Assembly: GCF_018448905.1 (NCBI RefSeq)
Contig: NZ_RCWA01000023.1
Location: forward strand, 1 to 52,481
DNA: 52,481 bases
Source of the DNA: Photorhabdus heterorhabditis
GTDB taxonomy: Bacteria > Pseudomonadota > Gammaproteobacteria > Enterobacterales > Enterobacteriaceae
Reading direction: 5' to 3'
In this document: in pieces, positions 36,442 to 44,058 of the stretch
Layout: each line of letters opens with the position of its first letter
Position numbering within the stretch: the stretch's first letter is position 1
Made by a program: the position numbers and the translations under genes
The notes under the pieces: generated by a model
Told to the model about the DNA's origin: nothing
Seen by the model: the letters and a program-made list of their open reading frames with translations, nothing else
Databases searched by the model: none

Positions 36442-37313
36442 GTGACATGTTCTCCCAAATAAATGAGTTTTTTATGCCAATCCTCGGCTGTTAAATATAT
36501 TATTGTCTTTTTTACATCAAATAATCTACCTGCATAAATTGCATAATCTGACGATGAAAATGCCCCTAATGTTTTTGGAGAAAATGATACTTTATATATT
36601 TTCGATTTGTACCCAACTAAATTTACAAGCATCTTGTAAGCTAATTGAATACTGCCTCCTGTGTAGGATTTATCAATTATCAGCCAACTTTCGTTTTCTT
36701 TTCCTTTAAATTTTGGGTATATTTCATTGAATAATTTTCTTTTATGCAGTAAACCACTATCATTTTCACGATGTATTTCGCAGAAATATATATTTTTGTC
36801 TAGTGTTTTTGCATGATAAGATAACGCAAGGGGGATTCCTCCCGAAATAATAAATAATTTGTTTTTAGCTATCGTAAAAACCTTATCCCACAGGTAATGA
36901 TCTTGGTAAATGTTTTCTATGTTTAATGTAGGGCAAGTTTCCAATGAAAATAAATTAATACTTTTACTGTATTCGTAACGAAACTCATCATATAAATCAA
37001 TTGTTTTTTGTGGGGCATCTTTTAATTTTACTGATTTATCAAGTCCTCTTGAGTATATTAATTCTAATTTGTTTGTTATTCCTTTATTTATTATTGTGGA
37101 TAGGATGTTTTCTTTATTTATTTTTAACTCACATAGTTCAGTACCATATAAGGCTAATTCAGGATCTAAACCATATCCATCTACTAAGTTACCTATGTCA
37201 GAGGTAAGTTTATTTATATTTAAATAATCAACTAGTTCATCCCAAATATGTATTATTTCAGTACTTGATAATCTTGATATGGGTGATGACAAATTACTTA
37301 AGTCCATTAACAT
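36438..37313 (-). CDS. Phosphoribosyltransferase-like protein
   Basis: 291 aa. SWLIIDKSYTGGSIQLAYKML resembles the PRPP-binding loop of type I phosphoribosyltransferases (strand, acidic residue, then TGGS/T), and KLFIISGGIPLALSYHAKTL the preceding phosphate-binding loop region. The N-terminal ~130 residues (DLSNLSSPISRL..., DGYGLDPELALYG) are unrecognised. The second acidic residue of the usual DD pair is Lys here. The start codon is weak (agaagaa before ATG), and the same frame is open upstream back to a stop at 37353, with a 35-codon ORF beyond it. Could form a glycosidic or ribosyl bond in the pathway, or be a PRTase-fold regulator. Confidence 0.6.
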   Translation of the reverse strand: MLMDLSNLSSPISRLSSTEIIHIWDELVDYLNINKLTSDIGNLVDGYGLDPELALYGTELCELKINKENILSTIINKGITNKLELIYSRGLDKSVKLKDAPQKTIDLYDEFRYEYSKSINLFSLETCPTLNIENIYQDHYLWDKVFTIAKNKLFIISGGIPLALSYHAKTLDKNIYFCEIHRENDSGLLHKRKLFNEIYPKFKGKENESWLIIDKSYTGGSIQLAYKMLVNLVGYKSKIYKVSFSPKTLGAFSSSDYAIYAGRLFDVKKTIIYLTAEDWHKKLIYLGEHVT

Positions 37314-37352
37314 TTCTTCTGCATCGCGTAGATGAAATATTGTTTCTTGTAA

Positions 37353-37460
37353 TTAGCATCCATTGTTTATTTGGTTCAAATATTCTTGAATATTATTAGT
37401 TTTAGTTCCCTTTAATGTTCTCCAGCAGTGGTGCTTACTTATAATCTTTATTCTTTCCAT
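37353..37460 (-). CDS. 35-residue ORF in frame with the PRTase-like gene, cut by one stop
   Basis: ATG at 37460 has a good RBS (gggga, 6 nt). It reads MERIKIISKHHCWRTLKG...QINNGC and ends at TAA (37355-37353). After that stop the same frame stays open (LQETIFHLRDAEE) straight into the PRTase-like ATG at 37313. Either this is a separate small protein, or the PRTase-like protein once had a ~49-residue extension and a single nonsense change split it. The ERIC at 37479 is just upstream. Confidence 0.45.
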   Translation of the reverse strand: MERIKIISKHHCWRTLKGTKTNNIQEYLNQINNGC

Positions 37461-37478
37461 GGCATTCCCCATATGTAC

Positions 37479-37560
37479 TATACCCTTCATCTTTCAAGTT
37501 GCTGCTTTGTTGGCTGCGTTCTCTTGCCGCCGCGCTGCAATTTGAAATCTATTGGGTATA
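37479..37560. repeat. Short ERIC-type repeat (82 bp, central deletion)
   Basis: Both ends are intact (tataccc...attgggtata), but the centre, including the ccccggtcac to ctcccggggattcg part, is missing. It is inserted between the nucleotidyltransferase and PRTase-like genes of the cluster. Confidence 0.88.
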
Positions 37561-37561
37561 T

Positions 37562-38602
37562 TCATGTTAATGCCCCTAGTCTTTCGAATTCCGATATATA
37601 AAAATTAGCATTTGCATTAGTTATTCCAAGTTTTTTTAATTCTGAAACAACTTCAAACTCTGTTTTTTCATTATCTATTACTAACCAAACTTTATATGCA
37701 TCCAAATTAATTTCACATAATGCTTTTTTTGCGAAAAGTATTAACTTCCCATCCTTGTACAAGACTCTGTACCATAAATTTTTTACTATTGGTTTATTAT
37801 CTTCATCTGATAATGAAATGTCAGATGTATTAGCTATTCTTTTTTTTGCAAAAGATACATTGTAACTAAAAATATCTTTTCCTTGACAATAGTCTAAAGT
37901 TAATTGCCACATTTTAGCAACTGAATTTATGTAATCAATTGTTGAAACATCATTGATTACATTAAATTTCGAACAAACCATCAAGTATATAGATGTTATT
38001 GGATGGTCTTTTCCAAATACCTTCATTGCATTTTGATAGCGCCACTTTATTAAAGTGGATGTATTTTTACTCGAAGCCAAAATATAATCCATTGCTGAAT
38101 TAACTGTTCGTTCAAAGTTGAATGCCGCTGATATCAGGTCATTATTTAAAATATTCCCAATCCCATCGGAAAAACACTTTTCTCCAAAGTTTTTTGCTTT
38201 GGTCTTAAGTATTTCACATAATTTAGTTTTATTTATACCTCCTTTTAACTTGTTAAAATTATTTGATTTTATAATCGATTCCCCTGTTAGTATCCTATGA
38301 GATAAATGTAATTTATACCAATCGGAATTTGAGCTTCCATTGTTGATTATCTTCATGATTTCTTTTATCTCTTTTAAAGAGATTATTGTCACTTCTAACA
38401 TTCCTATATCGGATGGTATAAATATCTCTTCGCATTCTATTTCTCGTTCTCCCTCCAATATAACATAGACATCATAATCAGATTTTGGTGTTGAAAACCC
38501 TTCAATGACTGAGCCTGACAAGTAACAAGTATACAGATCAGTATCATTAAATTTTTTATTTATTATTACTGTTATTTCCCTTTTTACGTTAATAATGTCC
38601 AT
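37562..38602 (-). CDS. Nucleotidyltransferase with a C-terminal PqqD-like domain
   Basis: 346 aa. N-terminal nucleotidyltransferase (NTP_transf_2/MNT) motif LSGSVIEGFSTPKSDYDVYVI: GS, G and the SDxD metal-binding pair, at residues ~29-48. Middle region (~150-260) helical, HEPN/KNTase-like. The C-terminal ~65 residues (LDAYKVWLVIDNEKTEFEVVSELKKLG...YISEFERLGAL, landmarks only) match the PqqD-like winged-helix pattern found in RiPP recognition elements, ending in FxxxLxxxGAL. The pairing suggests nucleotidyl transfer guided by binding of a peptide. It begins 38 bp after the hairpin that follows the 30-codon peptide ORF. Confidence 0.7.
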   Translation of the reverse strand: MDIINVKREITVIINKKFNDTDLYTCYLSGSVIEGFSTPKSDYDVYVILEGEREIECEEIFIPSDIGMLEVTIISLKEIKEIMKIINNGSSNSDWYKLHLSHRILTGESIIKSNNFNKLKGGINKTKLCEILKTKAKNFGEKCFSDGIGNILNNDLISAAFNFERTVNSAMDYILASSKNTSTLIKWRYQNAMKVFGKDHPITSIYLMVCSKFNVINDVSTIDYINSVAKMWQLTLDYCQGKDIFSYNVSFAKKRIANTSDISLSDEDNKPIVKNLWYRVLYKDGKLILFAKKALCEINLDAYKVWLVIDNEKTEFEVVSELKKLGITNANANFYISEFERLGALT

Positions 38603-38640
38603 GTTTTATGTTTTACCTTATAAATGAAAGGACAAATAAA

Positions 38641-38670
38641 GGAATAAAGGTTATGACATACCTTTATTCC
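38641..38670 (-). terminator. Intrinsic terminator/attenuator between the 30-codon ORF and the nucleotidyltransferase
   Basis: On the minus strand GGAATAAAGG and CCTTTATTCC form a perfect 10-bp stem, followed by TTTATTTG. It lies 8 bp past the small ORF stop and 38 bp before the next gene. In RiPP operons such a hairpin commonly makes precursor mRNA more abundant than enzyme mRNA. Confidence 0.75.
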
Positions 38671-38678
38671 TTATTCTA

Positions 38679-38771
38679 TTAATTAGGGGATGAGCTCATT
38701 AAACCATTATCATAATTTAATTTTTCATCATCAGTTAGCGGCCTAAATGCCTGTGCTATTATCACATTCAT
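38679..38771 (-). CDS. 30-residue peptide ORF, candidate precursor for the adjacent cluster
   Basis: ATG at 38771 with an excellent RBS (aggag, 8 nt). Reads MNVIIAQAFRPLTDDEKLNY then DNGLMSSSPN and stop. It is first in the minus-strand cluster, followed by an intrinsic terminator and the nucleotidyltransferase-PqqD-like gene, the layout of a RiPP precursor ahead of its enzymes. No double-glycine or Cys-rich core. It ends in Asn, as does microcin C's peptide, but no MccB-like adenylating enzyme is present. I know of no family. Confidence 0.55.
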   Translation of the reverse strand: MNVIIAQAFRPLTDDEKLNYDNGLMSSSPN

Positions 38772-39159
38772 TATATGCTCCTATAGGATTTTTTTAAAAA
38801 TATACCAAATCAAAATTTAATTCAGCATAGTAATAATAACAACTTTTTTTATTTCAGTTATGTAATAGTTAAATGTTTGTGAATTACATCACAACTAAAA
38901 ATATAACCCATTGAAAAAACTTAAATTATTTATTGCTTTTTGCGATAAAAAGTGTATCAAGCTTGGTATGCTTTCCAATAGGTTAATTTGACGTAATCAT
39001 CTGAATTTATTGTTATTATTTTTTCGGTCATGTATTCAATGCGGTGTTCATCATGTAAGATTCTGTCATTTATTAAAAGAATTCTTGATGGCCAAAATAC
39101 ACGTTTTTATTATCCTTTCAGGTCACCGTATTCTTCGTTGGCGTAACCGGAATTCATGC
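38772..39159. other. AT-rich region upstream of the cluster
   Basis: Nearly 390 bp without a convincing ORF. It should carry the leftward promoter for the peptide ORF at 38771. A frame of 82 codons crosses its right half but has no RBS and ends in oxygenase debris. Confidence 0.4.
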
Positions 39160-39258
39160 TGTCATCCACGCTTCCCCTCTTACAGTAACCGTCGAAACAA
39201 CAGCATTTGCTACTCGGAACTTGAGCGGGTATACGATAATGATAGTGACGCTTTGTAG
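39160..39258 (+). pseudogene. Relic of a third oxygenase copy (C-terminal end)
   Basis: In one frame PLTVTVETTAFATRN matches PIKVQSVKDFAIQEVN of copy 2; after a frameshift ELERVYDNDSDAL and stop match EVNRAYDNDDSVL. The DNA past the stop (agatattttctgcacaataaat) matches the sequence after copy 2. Nothing upstream of ~39150 is recognisable as oxygenase. Confidence 0.65.
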
Positions 39259-39384
39259 ATATTTTCTGCACAATAAATTGGTGTTATAACGCAGATTTGA
39301 GCTGACAGATACCTTTATATCAGTGTCTGTCAGGTTAAATCGGCAGGTGAACCTCGATCCCTCTCGGGCTCACAAATCCTTAGA

Positions 39385-39510
39385 TATACCTGTTATCTTT
39401 CAAGCTGCTGCTTTGTTGGCTGCATCACTCACCCCAGTCACATCGTTATCTATGCTCCCGGGGATTCGCTCCCTTGCCACCGCGCTGCAATTTGAAATCT
39501 ATTGGGTATA
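39385..39510. repeat. ERIC-type repeat (126 bp) providing the vapC stop
   Basis: Complete element (tatacct...gggtata). Its right end encodes the last residues and stop of the leftward VapC gene. Confidence 0.9.
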
Positions 39511-39927
39511 TGAGAATGGATTTTGAATAACCAAGCTGTCTTCCAACATCTGCCCGTGATTCATGTCTTCACTATAGAGCGCCCGACAACCTGCGATGAC
39601 CGCGGCCGCCACAATACAAGAATCGTAGAATGACAAGTGATAACGCTCTGCAATAAACCTAGCTCGGTCATGAACTTCAACCGTAAGAGGCACGATTTTG
39701 CAAAAACTACGTACAATATCGAGGAACTCCGCTATCTCTTCCCAACTCATCTTAAGTTTACGCACACACACGTGCGCCACTTCATTGAGCACCTGCACAC
39801 TGATGACCGGATTCGCCTTCAGCAACGCTTCGGCACTATCGGCCTTGAGCACATCTTGGGACAGCAGGTACAGCACCACATTGCTGTCGATGAAACCGCA
39901 AGACTTAGCCCCTGTCATTCGCTTCAT
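39499..39927 (-). CDS. vapC: VapC-family PIN-domain toxin
   Basis: 142 aa from ATG 39927 (MKRMTGAKSCGFIDSN), overlapping the antitoxin stop; a start 3 codons later is possible. A longer upstream frame only overlaps vapB and is rejected. PIN acidic residues: FIDSNVVLYLL, LNEVAHV, LSFYDSCIVAAA and YSEDMNHGQ. Family knowledge: PIN toxins are Mg-dependent RNases that cut tRNA or rRNA when VapB is degraded. The last residues (SYTQ) and stop come from the ERIC at 39385, so the natural C-terminus may have been replaced. GC-richer than its flanks. Confidence 0.9.
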   Translation of the reverse strand: MKRMTGAKSCGFIDSNVVLYLLSQDVLKADSAEALLKANPVISVQVLNEVAHVCVRKLKMSWEEIAEFLDIVRSFCKIVPLTVEVHDRARFIAERYHLSFYDSCIVAAAVIAGCRALYSEDMNHGQMLEDSLVIQNPFSYTQ

Positions 39928-40138
39928 CTCTGCTGAACTTGAAATCTGCCGGCAACTTACCGCGGAATGTCCGAAGACGCTCCAACAACACCTCAGATCC
40001 AGGCTTCTTGCATACCGCAAAGGTACGCGGATCATCCACTACAATCTCAATATCATCACCTTCACGCAATTCCAGAATTTCAACTAAGCTAGCCGGCAGA
40101 CGTATGGCAAGGCTGTTACCCCATTTTGCTACTTGCAT
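39905..40138 (-). CDS. vapB: AbrB/SpoVT-type antitoxin (VapB)
   Basis: 77 aa. Perfect Shine-Dalgarno (aaggagg, 7 nt). The N-terminal ~45 residues are an AbrB/MazE swapped-hairpin DNA-binding domain (MQVAKWGNSLAIRLPASLVE, then ELREGDDIEIVV); the C-terminal part (LLERLRTFRGKLPADFKFSRDEAN) should bind and cover the toxin. Overlaps vapC by 23 bp with coupled translation. Upstream inverted repeat gatataca/tgtatatc is the likely autoregulatory operator. Confidence 0.9.
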   Translation of the reverse strand: MQVAKWGNSLAIRLPASLVEILELREGDDIEIVVDDPRTFAVCKKPGSEVLLERLRTFRGKLPADFKFSRDEANDRG

Positions 40139-40153
40139 AATATTACCTCCTTA

Positions 40154-40176
40154 GATATACATTTTTATTGTATATC
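40154..40176. promoter_or_regulatory. Probable VapB operator
   Basis: gatataca and tgtatatc form a perfect 8-bp inverted repeat with a 7-nt spacer, 16 bp upstream of the vapB ATG. The same palindrome is preserved in the remnant at 32515-32537. Confidence 0.55.
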
Positions 40177-40264
40177 CATTCTTGCAAAATACAAGCTTAC
40201 CAAATGTATCTCACCCGAATACGGGAAAGACTTTTACCAAATTTCCTGTGACTAAAAGAATGTA

Positions 40265-40390
40265 TATACCCAATAGATTTCAAGTTGCAGCGCGGCGGCA
40301 AGGGAGCGAATCCCCGGGAGCATAGATAATTATGTGACCGGGGTGAGTGATGCAGCCAACAAAGCAGCAACTTGAAAGATGAAGGGTATA
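40265..40390. repeat. ERIC-type repeat (126 bp)
   Basis: Complete element between vapB and the DASS transporter gene, inverted relative to the copy at 39385. The two bracket the VapBC module. Confidence 0.9.
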
Positions 40391-40482
40391 AATCTTTTTC
40401 CTCTGGCTTTTTTCCCCGCCAGCATATTGGGCGGGGTCGTTATGAGTTATCTTGTTCCGAAAAGCATTAATTAAACTTTCAG

Positions 40483-41868
40483 TTACAGCCAGAAGAACCA
40501 GGCAAATAGAGAAATGATCATGATACAAGCAATATTCAAAACTATCCCCACTCTTACCATTTCAGTCTGTTTGATATGACCAGAGCCAAAAACAATCGCA
40601 TTAGGCGGTGTGGCAACCGGCAGCATAAAAGCACAAGACGCTCCAAAGCCGATAATCAGTGTCAACGTCACCACCGGCATACCCAATGCTTCCGCAACTG
40701 TTGCAAATACTGGCACCAACAAAGCTGCACTCGCTGTATTACTGGTAAATTCAGTCAGGAAGATAATAAACGCAGCCACCGCAACAATGATCACAAACCA
40801 ATGGCTTGCACCGAAAGTAGCAGCCATACCATTCGCCATAATTTCACTGGCACCTGAGTTTTTCAGAATGGCACTTAAAGTCAGGCCACCACCGAACAAC
40901 ATCAATACGCCCCACTCGGTGTTATTCTGAATCTGAGACCAACTCGCAACACCGGTTACACCAATCAGAATAGCGGCACTGACAGCGATAATGGTATCCA
41001 GATCTTTCACCCCTCCCAGAGCGGAGCTAATCGCAGTACTAGAGATCCAGCAAAACACCGCAGACAGAAAAATCAGCATGGTCATCAAACGCTTGCCAGT
41101 CCAATCTAATTTCTCCAACTTCATGTCGAATTTATGATTCAAATTCGGGCGCAACATTAGATACATGACACCCACCATCATTGGCATCAAAATCACAACC
41201 AGAGGAACACCAAATTTCATCCAACTAAAAAAATCAATTCCCAGTTGAGCCGCCGCAATCGCGTTTGGTGGGCTACCGACCAGCGTACCTAAACCACCAA
41301 TACTTGCACTATAAGCAACACCCAGCAATACAAACACAAAAGTATGACGTTCAGAGCGTGTATCTAAATTAGACAAAATCCCTAATACTAATGGCAACAT
41401 CATGGCAGCTGTCGCTGTGTTACTGATCCACATGGAAAGGCCAGCGGTAACACCAAACAACAACATCACCGCTACAGACAAACGCCCACGAGCAATCATC
41501 AGCAGACGGTTGGCGATCAGTCTATCTAGTCCTTGTATATGAAGTGCCGTTGCCAGTGCAAAGCCACCAAAAAACAGAAAGATAATGGGATTAGCAAAAG
41601 ATTTCAGTGCATCTCCCGTATTCATCAATCCCATGCCAACAGCCAGAATTGGAATACATAACGCAGTAATCGTGACGTGAATAGCTTCAGTCAGCCACAG
41701 CACACCAACAAATACCATCAATGCCAAACCCGCATTAGCTTTTTCACCAAACGGCAAAGTATTGAGCAAGATAAACAGTAATAAAATATCCGCAGCCAGA
41801 ATAATTAAGCCTTTTTTATTAGAAAAATTTGGCTTCATGGCTGGAGTTAAAGATTCAGAAGCATCCAT
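40483..41868 (-). CDS. DASS/SLC13-family anion (dicarboxylate) transporter
   Basis: 461 aa from ATG 41868 (MDASESLTPAMKPN), chosen because ggag lies 6 nt upstream; the longer frame adds 21 unlikely residues. About 11-12 membrane helices. Family landmarks: SNTATAAMMLPLVLGI and the matching FTSNTASAALLVPVFATV, the two SNT motifs that bind Na+ and substrate; VGSPPNAIAA and VATPPNAIVFGSG repeat loops. Family knowledge: import of succinate, citrate, tartrate or sulfate, usually Na+-coupled. Monocistronic. Specificity cannot be read from sequence. Confidence 0.92.
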   Translation of the reverse strand: MDASESLTPAMKPNFSNKKGLIILAADILLLFILLNTLPFGEKANAGLALMVFVGVLWLTEAIHVTITALCIPILAVGMGLMNTGDALKSFANPIIFLFFGGFALATALHIQGLDRLIANRLLMIARGRLSVAVMLLFGVTAGLSMWISNTATAAMMLPLVLGILSNLDTRSERHTFVFVLLGVAYSASIGGLGTLVGSPPNAIAAAQLGIDFFSWMKFGVPLVVILMPMMVGVMYLMLRPNLNHKFDMKLEKLDWTGKRLMTMLIFLSAVFCWISSTAISSALGGVKDLDTIIAVSAAILIGVTGVASWSQIQNNTEWGVLMLFGGGLTLSAILKNSGASEIMANGMAATFGASHWFVIIVAVAAFIIFLTEFTSNTASAALLVPVFATVAEALGMPVVTLTLIIGFGASCAFMLPVATPPNAIVFGSGHIKQTEMVRVGIVLNIACIMIISLFAWFFWL

Positions 41869-42227
41869 GGTGACTCCATTAGCGCCGGTGATATCTGATC
41901 CACCATTGCTACAATTGTTAAAAAAATACAAGGCGTGTGAATATAAGGAGTCTGCCCTAAGAAGAAAATGCAGTTTTTTGAATTTTGAGATCTAAAGCGT
42001 GGGAATGGGGTCAATTAAATCATAACAGATGTTATTTCATACAAATTTTTGTTGTTATATCACATTATTACATCTTTATAGGTATAGGAAATATTTACGT
42101 TTTATGCAGGTTTTCTGAGTACAAAATCCGATGCGTTTTACCTTTACTAATTACCTATTAAATCGTAAAAGTGATAAACTCACATAAAAATTATTATAGT
42201 TAACAGTTTAATATGATGGGTGAAATT

Positions 42228-42950
42228 ATGAATGATAAAAGTATGAGTTTCTCTGTAAACAAGGATCTGGATGTTCATTCAAAAAGTTTTGATGCCTTCA
42301 TATCATATATGGAAAACAGCAACGATCTTTGGGTTATAAAAGACAACGAATCCCGATTCGTCTATGTTAATGATGCTACGCTTTATTACAGTGGCCTGCC
42401 TAAGGGGTTTAACATAGAAGGTAAGCTTGATAGTGAATGTCCAGCACCGTGGGCTGAGTTTGCAGATATTATACAAGCTAATGATAAAAACGTAATGACT
42501 AGTTTAAAAACCATTCCGGTACTAAATACCTTAACTTATGGCGGGAAGCAAAAAATAATCCAACCATTTTTAGCCAATGTCACACCGCTAATGAAGGATG
42601 GAAAATGTATTGGGGTTGTTGGTCACGGTAAAAAACTAGAAATTTATTCCATGTATCATTTTGAAAATAATAGACATCCTGATTCATTAACTCTTGGCAC
42701 ACCAACTGATTTATTTACTGATAGAGAGTTCGATATCGTATTTTTTGCGTTGCAATCACTCAGCGCCAAAGATATAGCTAGAAAATTAGGCATTTCATAT
42801 AGAACGGTACAAAGTCGGTTACAATTAATTTATCAAAAAATAGGGATAAATTCATTAAGCCAGTTAAAAGAATTTTGCCGGGGTAAGGGGTATAATAACT
42901 ATGCGCCTACCCGATTTATTAATCCTAACCCCTATATACCTCTGGCATAA
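42228..42950 (+). CDS. PAS4-LuxR family solo regulator, copy B1
   Basis: 240 aa from ATG 42228 (MNDKSMSFSVNKDLDV); an in-frame ATG 5 codons upstream exists, but this start aligns with B2 and B3. PAS4 sensor ~25-150 (ENSNDLWVIKDNESRFVYVN); LuxR HTH ~175-225 (FTDREFDIVFFALQSL, AKDIARKLGISYRTVQSR). No AHL-binding domain. Family knowledge: Photorhabdus PAS4 solos probably sense non-AHL, possibly host-derived, signals. First of a tandem array of three. Confidence 0.9.
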   Translation: MNDKSMSFSVNKDLDVHSKSFDAFISYMENSNDLWVIKDNESRFVYVNDATLYYSGLPKGFNIEGKLDSECPAPWAEFADIIQANDKNVMTSLKTIPVLNTLTYGGKQKIIQPFLANVTPLMKDGKCIGVVGHGKKLEIYSMYHFENNRHPDSLTLGTPTDLFTDREFDIVFFALQSLSAKDIARKLGISYRTVQSRLQLIYQKIGINSLSQLKEFCRGKGYNNYAPTRFINPNPYIPLA

Positions 42951-42983
42951 TAATGCACAACATCGTTGTCTTCACTATGCCAT

Positions 42984-43010
42984 TAGGATTCTGTTTTTAG
43001 CAGAATCCTA
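42984..43010 (+). terminator. Hairpin after LuxR copy B1
   Basis: taggattctg and cagaatccta form a perfect 10-bp stem with loop tttttag. No T-run follows. Equivalent hairpins follow copies B2 (44032-44058) and B3 (45044-45065). Confidence 0.6.
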
Positions 43011-43205
43011 TCCCTCATTAATTTAACCCTATCTTTTATACAGAAGATTTTATCTCGCTATATTCGTGTTTTTGAAATCTGGCATTAATTAGGGCGATTT
43101 TTTAACCCTAACAAATAGTTTTTCCAGAGATTATTGTTTGAAACCCATAAACATAATTACCTATTGCGTCGTAAAAATGATACTCTCACATGGAAGTTAT
43201 TACTG

Positions 43206-43253
43206 TTTTATAGTTTTATAATTTTATAATTTTATAATTTTATAATTTTATAA
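43206..43253. repeat. 8-bp tandem repeat (ttttata[a/g])x6 in the promoter of LuxR copy B2
   Basis: Six head-to-tail units: one ttttatag followed by five perfect ttttataa. The run ends 22 bp before the B2 start codon. Copy B3 has about two such units at the equivalent position and B1 none, so the array expanded locally. Unit-number changes would alter promoter or leader spacing. Confidence 0.85.
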
Positions 43254-43275
43254 TTAAATCATTACGGATAAAATT

Positions 43276-43998
43276 ATGAAAGATAACACGATGAGTTTCT
43301 CTGTAAACAAAGATCTAGATGTTCATTCAAAAAGCTTTGATGCCTTCATATCATATATGGAGAACTGTAATGAATTTTGGTATATAAAAGATAAGGAGTC
43401 GAGATTTATCTATATGAATGATTATGGACTTCATCATAGCGGACTACCCACAGGGTTTAATGTTGAAGGTAAACTGGATAGTGAGTGTCCGGTTTATTGG
43501 TCTGAGGTTGCTGATATCATTCAATCTAATGACCGTAGAGTGATGGAGGAAAAAAAAGTCATTCCTACTTTGATTACATTTATGTATGGAGGTAGGGATA
43601 AAATTATTCAACCATTTATGGCAGATGTCACGCCTTTAATAAAAGATGGAGAATCGATTGGCGTAGTAGGCAGAGCTAGAAAGCTAGAAGTTTTTTCAAT
43701 GTATCATATGGAAATTAATAAACCTCCTGAATCATTATCATTTGGCAACCCAACTGATTTATTTACTGATAGAGAATTCGATATCGTATTTTTTGCGTTG
43801 CAATCACTCAGCGCCAAAGATATAGCTAAAAAATTAGGTATTTCATATAGAACGGTACAAAGTCGGTTACAATTAATTTATCAAAAAATAGGGATAAACT
43901 CATTAAGCCAGTTAAAAGAATATTGCCGGGGTAAGGGGTATAATAACTATGCGCCTACCCGATTTATTAATCCTAACCCCTATATACCTCTGGCATAA
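43276..43998 (+). CDS. PAS4-LuxR family solo regulator, copy B2
   Basis: 240 aa. N-terminus (MSFSVNKDLDVHSKSFDAFI) and the HTH end are identical to B1/B3; the PAS4 interior differs most (ENCNEFWYIKDKESRFIYMN, PVYWSEVADIIQSNDRRVM), suggesting a different ligand. HTH as in B1 (AKDIAKKLGISYRTVQSR). Preceded by an 8-bp tandem repeat that may make expression variable. The DNA of the HTH region and 3' flank is almost the same as in B1. Confidence 0.9.
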   Translation: MKDNTMSFSVNKDLDVHSKSFDAFISYMENCNEFWYIKDKESRFIYMNDYGLHHSGLPTGFNVEGKLDSECPVYWSEVADIIQSNDRRVMEEKKVIPTLITFMYGGRDKIIQPFMADVTPLIKDGESIGVVGRARKLEVFSMYHMEINKPPESLSFGNPTDLFTDREFDIVFFALQSLSAKDIAKKLGISYRTVQSRLQLIYQKIGINSLSQLKEYCRGKGYNNYAPTRFINPNPYIPLA

Positions 43999-44031
43999 TA
44001 ATGCACAACATCGTTGTCTTCACTATGCCAT

Positions 44032-44058
44032 TAGGATTCTGCTTTTAGCAGAATCCTA
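44032..44058 (+). terminator. Hairpin after LuxR copy B2
   Basis: taggattctg and cagaatccta stem, copied with the gene from B1. Confidence 0.6.

Noticed and set aside
38679-38771. Calling the 30-codon ORF and cluster a microcin C-type system
   Set aside because: The peptide ends in Asn and an MFS exporter is present, but there is no MccB-like adenylating enzyme and the peptide is much longer than MRTGNAN. Kept only as an analogy.
39010-39258. 82-codon plus-strand ORF ending VYDNDSDAL as an intact gene
   Set aside because: Only its last ~13 codons match the oxygenases, and an upstream part matches in a different frame; it is a frameshifted relic without an RBS.
43206-43253. CRISPR-like array
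   Set aside because: The 8-bp units are contiguous with no spacers and no cas genes lie nearby; it is a simple tandem repeat.
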